DNA of 64,000 nt, from the NCBI GenBank assembly GCA_964439625.1, contig CAYTPI010000015.1, forward strand, positions 33,143 through 97,142, given 5' to 3'. Below the pieces are notes generated by a model. The model saw only the letters and a program-made list of their open reading frames with translations, was not told where the DNA came from and did not search any database. Every line of letters starts with the position of its first letter. Position 1 is the first letter of the stretch. The position numbers and the translations under genes were made by a program. Of this stretch, positions 16,842 to 24,259 are shown piece by piece. Source of the DNA: CAYTPI01 sp964439625. Lineage in GTDB: Bacteria; Chloroflexota; Anaerolineae; Aggregatilineales; UBA3940.

Positions 16842-17533
16842 TGCGCGGCTTTAGCGGCTTTGGCAAAGTTTCTACTATGACTAAAATCCCCGGTGAATTC
16901 TTCAGCGAGATTCTGCCGGATATTCAATCACTGGCAGAGATGAAAGTGACGCTGTACGCTTTCTGGTGGATGCAGAAACGGGAAAATGCAAGTTATCTCC
17001 AAGAGAAAGACTTCCTTGCTGACCCGATCTTGATGCAAGGACTTGGTGCGCGCCCGGATGCTCAGCATAAGGCGCTGCAAAAGGGGTTGGAACTAGCTGT
17101 AGCACGCGGTACGTTGATCAAGGTAGTGGCGCGCAAAGCAGACAGCGAAGTGGCTTATTATTATATTATCAATACAGCTCGTGGCAGAGCAGTCGCAGAA
17201 GCGATTGAAGCAGGCCAGTGGGTACCTGAGCGTGACGACCAGAGCGCGCTCGATCTACGTGTAGAACGGCCCAACGTTTTCACCCTTTACGAGCAGAACA
17301 TTGGCCCCCTAACACCAATGGTTGCCGATAACCTGCGCGACCTGTCCGCAGACCATGGCGAAGCGCTCCTTGCCGAAGCAATCCGCATTGCCGTGCAGAA
17401 TAATGTGCGGAAGATGGCTTACATCGAGAGCGTCATCAAGCGGCGACTCACTGAGGGAAAGCCCACAGAAAACCCACCTTCAGATGATAATTGGTTGGCA
17501 GGCAGCAAGTATGCGGATGAGATCGAAATCTAA
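16841..17533 (+). CDS. DnaD-domain replication protein
   Basis: A 230-residue protein. Residues about 35-110 look like a winged-helix N-terminal domain, and residues about 145-205 match the DnaD C-terminal DNA-binding domain: FTLYEQNIGPLTPMVADNL, then EALLAEAIRIAVQNN and YIESVIKRRL. In Firmicutes, DnaD remodels origin DNA and helps load the helicase. Its place between dnaB and the AAA+ loader, with a one-base overlap on each side, strongly supports the same role. An internal ATG at 16877 (residue 13, MTKIPGEFF) gives a more typical N-terminus and may be the real start. Confidence 0.85.
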   Translation: MRGFSGFGKVSTMTKIPGEFFSEILPDIQSLAEMKVTLYAFWWMQKRENASYLQEKDFLADPILMQGLGARPDAQHKALQKGLELAVARGTLIKVVARKADSEVAYYYIINTARGRAVAEAIEAGQWVPERDDQSALDLRVERPNVFTLYEQNIGPLTPMVADNLRDLSADHGEALLAEAIRIAVQNNVRKMAYIESVIKRRLTEGKPTENPPSDDNWLAGSKYADEIEI

Positions 17534-18831
17534 TGGATTACTCAGAAATCTACTCGGACAAGAACTATGGGGCAGGCCAACCCGACTGCCCGATCTGTGG
17601 CGGAACGGGTTATGTCTATCGCAACGTACCTGATGATCACCCGCAGTTTGGCAAACTGTTTGACTGTGCGTGCCGCACTGGCGAAGTTGAGGCTAAGCGC
17701 CAAGAATACTTGCGCAAGCTCGGCGGCTTGCATCACTTAGCAGAGAAAACGTTTGACTCATTCAATTTAGAAATAGCAGGCCTGCCAGAGCATCATGCGA
17801 TCAGTTTGCGACGTGCCCACGAGACGGCAGCTCGCTTTGCTGAAGTTCCAGACGGTTGGTTGGTGCTGATGGGTGGCTACGGCTGCGGCAAGACACACCT
17901 TGCGGCTGCCATTGCTAACTATCAGATCGAGACGGGCAATCGTGTATTATTCGTCACTGCCCCAGACTTACTTGATCATATTCGGTCGGCCTTTTCCTAC
18001 GACGTCGATGAGAGCAGTGACACCCGCTTCAATCAAATTCGTACCGTCCCAGTACTGATCCTCGATGACCTCGGCATCGAAAGCCCAACGCCTTGGGCTG
18101 TCGAGAAGCTCTACCAACTGTTGAACTATCGCTACAATGCCCAACTGCCGACCGTGATTACCACCAACCACGATTTACAGGATATCGAAGCGCGGATTCG
18201 CTCGCGGTTATCTCATCAGGGCTTTAGCCAAATCGTGTTGGTCAACGCACCAGATTATCGCCTGAGCGGTATGGGGGACAACGAGCTTGGCGGCCTCAGT
18301 ATTTATCGCCACATGACATTTCAATCCTTCGTGCAGCGCAAAGACATCAGCGATAAGCAGCGTAACAATCTGGGAAACGCATATCATTTTGCGTTAGGGT
18401 TTGCAGAAAATCCATCAGGGTGGTTGGTGTTTATGGGGGGCTATGGATCAGGGAAGACCCACCTTGCCGCAGCTATTGCTAATGCTGTCGCTGATAAAGG
18501 CGCGGCAGTGATGTTTGTAACCATACCTGACCTACTCGATCATCTGCGTGCGACGTATGCACCCAACAGCTCAACCTCGTATGATAAGCGCTTCAATGAG
18601 GTCAAGAGTGCCAACATTCTAATCCTTGATGATCTTGGCACAGAGTCAGCAACCCCATGGGCCAGAGAGAAACTCTACCAGTTGTTCAACTATCGGTATA
18701 ATGCCCAATTACCGACCGTGATCACCACGCCGCACCAGCTTGAAAATCTAGATGAGCGCCTGGTCATCCGTCTGCGTGACAAGCGCATCACCCGTCTCGT
18801 TGCGATTTTAGCGCCAGCGTTTACTGGATAA
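17533..18831 (+). CDS. helicase loader with two tandem DnaC-type AAA+ domains
   Basis: A 432-residue protein. The N-terminus has a zinc site with Cys19, Cys22, Cys45 and Cys47, typical of DnaC/DnaI-like loaders. Module 1 has Walker A GGYGCGKTHLAAAIAN (Lys120) and Walker B VLILDDLGIESPTPW. Module 2 repeats the design with GGYGSGKTHLAAAIAN (Lys308) and ILILDDLGTESATPW. The offset is 188 residues, and the two copies are still close in DNA sequence, as in the NYRYNAQLPTVITT segment of each. Normal loaders have one AAA+ module. Both copies keep their ATPase residues, so both should bind ATP. The gene overlaps the DnaD-domain gene by one base, so delivery of DnaB to DNA is the likely role. The second copy probably arose by internal duplication. 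Confidence 0.92.
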   Translation: MDYSEIYSDKNYGAGQPDCPICGGTGYVYRNVPDDHPQFGKLFDCACRTGEVEAKRQEYLRKLGGLHHLAEKTFDSFNLEIAGLPEHHAISLRRAHETAARFAEVPDGWLVLMGGYGCGKTHLAAAIANYQIETGNRVLFVTAPDLLDHIRSAFSYDVDESSDTRFNQIRTVPVLILDDLGIESPTPWAVEKLYQLLNYRYNAQLPTVITTNHDLQDIEARIRSRLSHQGFSQIVLVNAPDYRLSGMGDNELGGLSIYRHMTFQSFVQRKDISDKQRNNLGNAYHFALGFAENPSGWLVFMGGYGSGKTHLAAAIANAVADKGAAVMFVTIPDLLDHLRATYAPNSSTSYDKRFNEVKSANILILDDLGTESATPWAREKLYQLFNYRYNAQLPTVITTPHQLENLDERLVIRLRDKRITRLVAILAPAFTG

Positions 18832-18945
18832 TGGTTGCTATTAGCTGGATGCAATCACATACGCTAGGCTAATGAGTGTCAGCCCCAAGGGGACTTGAGA
18901 AATCTACGAGGCATCGGTCGTTGACGTTCTCAACCCGAACCGGCG

Positions 18946-20322
18946 TTAAATAAGTATTTCGACTCGATCGATCACCTCGCCGCCGAGGGCCACACCCGAA
19001 ACGTCGATGCGGTCGTCGTATAGCTCAAACAACGCAAAGCTCGTGACTGCCTGAAAGAATTGACTTTCGGGCAGTTCGACCGTTTTGGCATACAGCGTCG
19101 AAGACCCCCCCCCACAGACAATGTAGGTCGTGCCGTTGACACCAAGCCGTTCGTAGTTGTGATCGTGCCCAGAGATCGACAGATGTACCCGCGGGTTGTC
19201 GTTGAACAACGGCCCCCATGTGCGACGTGGCACCCAACTATCGCTGTCTCCATGATCACCGCTGCTGTAGGCCGCCACATGGTAGATCGGAATGGTTGAA
19301 CGCCAACGATCATCTGCCAGGCGCTCCGCCAGCCATGTTTCTTGCTCTTGTCGCCCCGGCTGCCCGAACAACACCTGACTATCCAAGAAGACAAACTGCA
19401 CATCGCTGTAAGCGACTGCGTAGTATTGATTAAATCCCTCACGAGCGGAAGGCATAAAGTTCGGGTCAGTGATGGGCGGCGAGGCCGTCCAGTAGAAGGG
19501 CAGGCCGTCTGTGTGAACAGCATCGCCATCATAATCATGATTGCCATTGACGCTATACACGGGCATCGATTGATGCAGCGGTGCCAGCGCTTCATACCAT
19601 TTAACCTTCCAAGCATCGCGTGGGGTCTCTTGCTGGTAGGCCCAATAGACGCAGTCACCAGCGTGCAGGCAAAAGTCAGGCTCAAGCGCCGCCATCTCCT
19701 GCGCCAATTGAATGGTACGTGCATCACCGAAGCCGCTGTCTGCAACAGCAACAAACCGGATTGGGCGGTCTGGCCCTTGCGTCCGAAAGGTGATACTGCC
19801 CCAAGGCTGACCATCTAACTGAGGCACACGGTAGTCGCCTGCCGCACCCAAGCCGACGGTTGCTCGGTAGCGAGTGTTAGGCTGCAAGCGATCGACCGTG
19901 ACCACATGGCGCTTCTGAGCCGCGTCCAGCGGGAGCGATAACTGCGCCCCGCCATTGACTGGTTCAAGCAGCAATATTCCTGATGCAGGCACCGCTAGCT
20001 CAAAGAAGAGCGTGGCACTTGCCTCAGTGACATGGCGCGTTACCAACGGTAGATAGTAACCAACATCAGCAGGAGCTTCTTGGATGCGGATTGGCTCCAT
20101 AGTTGGAGTAGGCTCAACCACTGCTGCCAGCGTCGGCGTTGAAGTTGGCATAACCGTTGGTGCCAATTCAGCCGGCATCTCGTTGATCGGCGGTGGCGTT
20201 ACGATCATTTGAGATTCAACGATACGCGCACACCCCGCCAAAAACGCAGAGAGTGCCGTAATCAGGAAGGCACGCCGGCTCTTATTATTTGGTTGTTCCA
20301 TGAGATAGCCATTCCAATTCAT
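18946..20322 (-). CDS. lipoprotein metallophosphoesterase (purple acid phosphatase-like)
   Basis: About 458 residues. The N-terminus has RRAFLITALSAFLAGC, a signal peptide with an LAGC lipobox, so it is exported and lipid-anchored. A Thr/Pro-rich linker follows, then a fibronectin-like domain (about 95-185) and the calcineurin-like phosphoesterase domain: AVADSGFGD, HAGDCVYW, VNGNHDY, and ISGHDHNYERL. This order of Fn3-like domain plus phosphoesterase is that of purple acid phosphatases. The first metal motif is ADSG rather than the usual GDxG, which is worth noting. The start is ambiguous: ATG at 20322 or ATG at 20301, the latter following GGAATGG. Substrate unknown. Confidence 0.87.
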   Translation of the reverse strand: MNWNGYLMEQPNNKSRRAFLITALSAFLAGCARIVESQMIVTPPPINEMPAELAPTVMPTSTPTLAAVVEPTPTMEPIRIQEAPADVGYYLPLVTRHVTEASATLFFELAVPASGILLLEPVNGGAQLSLPLDAAQKRHVVTVDRLQPNTRYRATVGLGAAGDYRVPQLDGQPWGSITFRTQGPDRPIRFVAVADSGFGDARTIQLAQEMAALEPDFCLHAGDCVYWAYQQETPRDAWKVKWYEALAPLHQSMPVYSVNGNHDYDGDAVHTDGLPFYWTASPPITDPNFMPSAREGFNQYYAVAYSDVQFVFLDSQVLFGQPGRQEQETWLAERLADDRWRSTIPIYHVAAYSSGDHGDSDSWVPRRTWGPLFNDNPRVHLSISGHDHNYERLGVNGTTYIVCGGGSSTLYAKTVELPESQFFQAVTSFALFELYDDRIDVSGVALGGEVIDRVEILI

Positions 20323-20382
20323 CCTAGCTTGGGTTCACGTAATTGTACTCGACCAGAATAAGGCTGCACCTCGGAAAAAGGT

Positions 20383-20405
20383 AAAAAGGGCCGCCATGGC
20401 GACCC
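20383..20405 (-). terminator. terminator after rny
   Basis: On the minus strand, GGGTCGCC-AT-GGCGGCCC is followed by TTTTT. It lies 27 bases after the rny stop codon and before the phosphoesterase start, separating the two transcripts. Confidence 0.65.
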
Positions 20406-20431
20406 CGCCAATTTTCAATTTGAGGTGTGAC

Positions 20432-21973
20432 TTACTTGGCATAATCGACGGCGCGAGTCTCGCGGATAACCGTCACCTTGATCTGACCAGGGTACTGCAT
20501 CGATTCTTCAACTTGCTTAGCGATGTCTTTACTCAATTGAATGGCTGAGAGATCATCGATCTCCTCAGGGCGAACGATAATGCGAACCTCACGCCCGGCT
20601 TGGAGCGCATACGACTGGCTGACACCATCAAATGAGTTGGCAATGTTTTCTAATGAGCGTACCCGCTTGAGGTAATTCTCAAGGCTTTCGCGGCGGGCAC
20701 CGGGCCGCGCCCCACTGATTGCATCGGCAGCCTCAACCAGAATGGCTTCCACAGATTCTTGTGGGACTTCATGGTGATGTGATTCCACGCAGTTCACCAC
20801 AATCTCTGGGATGTTGTAGCGTCTCAAGAACTCAGCACCAATACGGGCGTGGGTTCCTTCAGTATCATGATCCATCGCCTTGCCGATATCATGAAGCAGG
20901 CCGCCAGCCTTAGCAATCTCGATATTAGCGCCAAGTTCAGCCGCCAACACACTCGACAGTCGAGCCGTCTCAACAGCATGGGCAAGCTGTTCTTGTCCGT
21001 AGCTGGTGCGGAACTTCAAGCGGCCCAACATTTGAATAACATCCTTACGCAGACCTGCCACACCAGCATCGTAGGCAGCCCGTTCACCCTCTTCCTTGAT
21101 GATCACCTCGACCTCTTTGGTCGCCTCATTGACCAGTTTCTCAATGCGGGCCGGGTGGATACGCCCATCTACGACCAACTGGGCCATCGCACGGCGGGCG
21201 ATCTCACGGCGGATCGGGTCAAAGCTACTGATAGTCACAGCCTCAGGCGTATCATCGACGATAACGTCAACACCCGTGGCTTGCTCAAACGAGCGAATGT
21301 TACGTCCGTTGCGCCCGATAATGCGTCCTTTCATTTCATCATTGGGCAGCGATACAACCGAGACTGTAACATCGGAGACGTAGTCAGAGGCTACGCGCTG
21401 AATAGCCATCGCAATTAATTCACGTCCGCGCGCATCAGCTTCAGCGCTCATCTCGTCCTCAACCTCACGGATTTTGCGAGCCATGTCTTGGCGAGTGTCA
21501 CCTTCGACCATATCGATTAAGTGTTGGCGAGCCTCATCTTGAGTCATAGCAGCGACTTCTTCCAGCTTCTCTAGACGCTGCGCCTTCATCTCTTCGATTT
21601 CATTACGCTGCTTGTCCAAGCGGCTCTGACGCTTGTTGAGCCGCTGTTCCTTCTCTTCGATGCGTTCTGCTTGCTTATCAAGTTGTTCCCGCCGGTTTTG
21701 CAGGCGGTCATCTTCCTTGTTTAAGTTCGTTCTGCGGCGGTCTAACTCTTCTTCTTCTTGCTGCTTGAAGCGCGCCGCTTCATTGCGAGCATCTAGCAGC
21801 AATTCCTGCGTTTCGGCTTCGGCTTTGCTAACAACACTCGCCGCTTCCTGCTGTGCCAACGCCTTGATTGATTTCCCTTGCTGAGCCTGGATTAACTGCC
21901 AAATGACAATGCCAACCCCGGCCCCAACAACCAGTAAGATCAGTATGCCAGGAATAGTTCCGAAAAATGCCAC
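20432..21973 (-). CDS. rny: ribonuclease Y
   Basis: A 513-residue membrane-anchored endoribonuclease that starts mRNA decay. One N-terminal helix (residues 7-27), a long charged coiled coil to about residue 195 (ERIEEKEQRLNKRQSRLDKQ is typical), a KH domain (GRIIGRNGRNIRSFEQATGVD), then the HD domain with LLHDIGKAMDH and ESHHHEVP. Length and order match the family (about 510-520 residues). It follows recX by 54 bases on the same strand; the recA-recX-rny order suggests shared transcription. Confidence 0.96.
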   Translation of the reverse strand: MAFFGTIPGILILLVVGAGVGIVIWQLIQAQQGKSIKALAQQEAASVVSKAEAETQELLLDARNEAARFKQQEEEELDRRRTNLNKEDDRLQNRREQLDKQAERIEEKEQRLNKRQSRLDKQRNEIEEMKAQRLEKLEEVAAMTQDEARQHLIDMVEGDTRQDMARKIREVEDEMSAEADARGRELIAMAIQRVASDYVSDVTVSVVSLPNDEMKGRIIGRNGRNIRSFEQATGVDVIVDDTPEAVTISSFDPIRREIARRAMAQLVVDGRIHPARIEKLVNEATKEVEVIIKEEGERAAYDAGVAGLRKDVIQMLGRLKFRTSYGQEQLAHAVETARLSSVLAAELGANIEIAKAGGLLHDIGKAMDHDTEGTHARIGAEFLRRYNIPEIVVNCVESHHHEVPQESVEAILVEAADAISGARPGARRESLENYLKRVRSLENIANSFDGVSQSYALQAGREVRIIVRPEEIDDLSAIQLSKDIAKQVEESMQYPGQIKVTVIRETRAVDYAK

Positions 21974-22027
21974 CTTGCCTGCTCCTTCATCAAATGAGTT
22001 TTCGTTTTTATAGGCTGATATTTATGT

Positions 22028-22735
22028 TCAGGACGAAATAACATCGTCTTCTTGTTGTTCGCGTTCTTCAAGCAGTTGTTCGACCACATCGCGGCTGGTG
22101 CCGTAGTCAAACCCTAAGCGCGTTAGATACGCAAGCATTTTTTTCTTGAATGTCGGCACATCGGCCTTACGGTAGCGACGAGCGCGCTTCGCAGCCGCCC
22201 GGTATGCAGCATCATCTGCGTCAATTTCTTCCACGGCGAGGTCAAGCGCCTCGTCCGGCACCCCTTTTCGACGCAGTTCATAGCGCAGAGCCCGTTCACC
22301 GCGCGGCTTAAAGCGGTCGCGGTTTTCTACCCAGTAGCGGGCAAAGGCGACATCATCCAGTAAGCCAACGCGCACGAGCCGAGAGATGACTTCTTCGACT
22401 GCTACCTCACTGATGTCTTTGTCGCGCAGATTCTGACGAACCTCTGCGATGCTACGCGGCCTGTATGAAAGAAAGTTCAAGGCTCGATCATGAGCGACCG
22501 CAACCTCATCAAGGGCTTTCAAGCGCACAACATCTTCCGCTGTGAGCTTTTGCCCTTTGCGCAGCTTCATCGCCTCGTTGATTGTCAGCCCGAAGGCAAA
22601 TTCGCCATCGAGGTGAATATTGACGCGCTCTTTATTACGCTTCTGAACAACCATCAGTGTAATAGTACCGCCAGAGTGCTCATCCGCTGGGTTATCATTC
22701 TGGGGTTGTTCGCTTGGTTGATGTTGTCTAGTCAT
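22028..22735 (-). CDS. recX: regulatory protein RecX
   Basis: A 235-residue helical-repeat protein that binds RecA filaments and limits their activity. The family signature is visible in ALNFLSYRPRSIAEVRQNL, then VISRLVRVGLLDDVAFARYWVENR and KPRGERALRYELRRKGVPDE. The first 35 residues are a variable, polar extension. The ATG at 22735 follows AAGGG at about 7 bases; the frame is open further upstream but that part overlaps a strong hairpin and lacks a ribosome-binding site. It lies downstream of recA, as in many bacteria. Confidence 0.9.
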   Translation of the reverse strand: MTRQHQPSEQPQNDNPADEHSGGTITLMVVQKRNKERVNIHLDGEFAFGLTINEAMKLRKGQKLTAEDVVRLKALDEVAVAHDRALNFLSYRPRSIAEVRQNLRDKDISEVAVEEVISRLVRVGLLDDVAFARYWVENRDRFKPRGERALRYELRRKGVPDEALDLAVEEIDADDAAYRAAAKRARRYRKADVPTFKKKMLAYLTRLGFDYGTSRDVVEQLLEEREQQEDDVISS

Positions 22736-22752
22736 CTCGATACCCTTAACGC

Positions 22753-22780
22753 AAACAGCCGCGGCAAACCACGGCTGTTT
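22753..22780 (-). terminator. recA-recX intercistronic hairpin
   Basis: AAACAGCCGCGG and CCACGGCTGTTT pair over 12 positions with one mismatch around a CAAA loop. It lies between the recA stop and the recX start. No T-run follows except the TTT of the stem itself, so it may be a partial terminator that lowers recX expression, or a processing site. Confidence 0.5.
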
Positions 22781-22906
22781 GATGAAGACAGTTTTAACGA
22801 GTGAGGCTGACCTCACCATTTATGTCTACGTGCGTGTGATTTGCGTCATCACGCTCGTATGATTTACCAGTTTACTCAACAGGTCAATAGACCCTACCAG
22901 AAATAA

Positions 22907-23935
22907 TTACTCTTCAGCTTCTTCAATGGAGCCACTAACCAACGGGGCTAGGCCGTATGCTTCACGAATAGCTTGGTCAAGAATGGCACACAATTCTGGA
23001 TCATCCCGTAGGACATCCTTTGTGTTCTCACGTCCTTGCGCTAGCAAGTCATCGTCGTAACGGTAGAAAGCACCTCGCTTCTCGACGAACCCTAATTCGA
23101 CGGCAATGTCTAACAGGTCACCAACATAGCTGATGCCCTCGCCATACATAATGTCGAATTCAGCATTCTGAAACGGTGATGCCAACTTGTTCTTCGTGAT
23201 GCGCACACGCGTGCGATTACCGACAACCTCACCACCATTCTTGATCGCCTTAATACGGCGAATATCAATGCGAATCGACGCATAGAACTTGAGGGCACGA
23301 CCACCGGTCGTCGTCTCAGGGCTGCCAAACATCACACCGATTTTTTCACGAAGTTGGTTGGTAAAAATCATCGCGGTGTTACTCTGCTTGATCGCCCCGG
23401 AGAGCTTGCGCAGCGCTTGGCTCATCAGGCGGGCCTGAAGGCCAACATGCGAGTCACCCATTTCACCTTCGATTTCCGCCCGTGGTACAAGGGCGGCAAC
23501 CGAGTCTAGGACGATTACATCGACAGCCCCTGACCGAACAAGCGCCTCAGCAATTTCAAGGGCTTGCTCACCTGTATCTGGCTGGCTAATGTAGAGTTCA
23601 TCAATATTTACGCCGATCTTTTCAGCGTAAATAGGGTCAAGTGCGTGCTCCATGTCAATGAAAGCACAGATGCCACCCATGCGTTGAGCATTGGAAATGA
23701 TGTGCAGGCAAAGAGTCGTCTTACCAGAAGACTCCGGCCCATATATTTCTGTGACGCGGCCCCGAGGAATACCCCCGATGCCGAGCGCAATATCAATCGA
23801 CAAACCACCCGTTGGGATATAATCGACGTTCAAGGTCTGGGATTCACCCAACTTCATGATTGCGCCGTCACCAAATCGTTTTGTTAAGTCTTTTAGCGTC
23901 TTTTCTAAAGAGGCCAGACGTCCATCATCAGCCAT
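22907..23935 (-). CDS. recA: recombinase RecA
   Basis: A 342-residue ATP-dependent strand-exchange protein for homologous recombination and SOS induction. Walker A GPESSGKTTL, Walker B VIVLDSVAALVPRAEIEGE, the loop L1/L2 region with GDSHVGLQARLMSQALRKL and FTNQLREKIGVMFGSPETT, and GGRALKFYAS are all conserved. The C-terminal tail is short and acidic (GSIEEAEE). No intein or unusual insertion. ATG at 23935 is preceded by GAGGAG some 12 bases upstream. Confidence 0.97.
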   Translation of the reverse strand: MADDGRLASLEKTLKDLTKRFGDGAIMKLGESQTLNVDYIPTGGLSIDIALGIGGIPRGRVTEIYGPESSGKTTLCLHIISNAQRMGGICAFIDMEHALDPIYAEKIGVNIDELYISQPDTGEQALEIAEALVRSGAVDVIVLDSVAALVPRAEIEGEMGDSHVGLQARLMSQALRKLSGAIKQSNTAMIFTNQLREKIGVMFGSPETTTGGRALKFYASIRIDIRRIKAIKNGGEVVGNRTRVRITKNKLASPFQNAEFDIMYGEGISYVGDLLDIAVELGFVEKRGAFYRYDDDLLAQGRENTKDVLRDDPELCAILDQAIREAYGLAPLVSGSIEEAEE

Positions 23936-24259
23936 TAGATTCCAGTGCTCCTCGCTACTATAGGTGGACTCAGTTTTGTATGCTTAAAGTTAATTGTTGA
24001 GTCTGGTAAATAGTACGAGCTTTACTTAGTTTTGGATTGTAAGTTTACAGCAATCGCCATCTAAAAGCAATGTATGGTTTGCTCTAAGCAACATAAGCCG
24101 CCCCCTTGCGAAGCGACTTGTGTTGGCTACTTTTGCCACCAAACTAGTTTTACTTGTACTGTACCGAACGTTCGTTCTATTATATCATACGCATAAATCA
24201 ACGCAAAGTCGCACCTTGCTCCTAGACTAATTGCATTCATACATGCGGAAAACATTCTA
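23936..24259. other. divergent control region recA / repair helicase
   Basis: About 324 bases between recA (minus) and the DEAH helicase gene (plus). It contains the GAACN4GTTC SOS-box candidate at 24166-24177 and, next to it, the AT-rich TATTATATCATA that could serve as the helicase -10 region. The recA side is AT-rich and no box was found close to the recA start. Confidence 0.5.
24165..24178. promoter_or_regulatory. candidate LexA (SOS) box
   Basis: CGAACGTTCGTTCT fits the Gram-positive-type SOS consensus GAACN4GTTC exactly at 24166-24177. It is 82 bases before the repair-helicase start and 230 before recA, in a position to control the helicase and perhaps recA. Confidence 0.5.
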
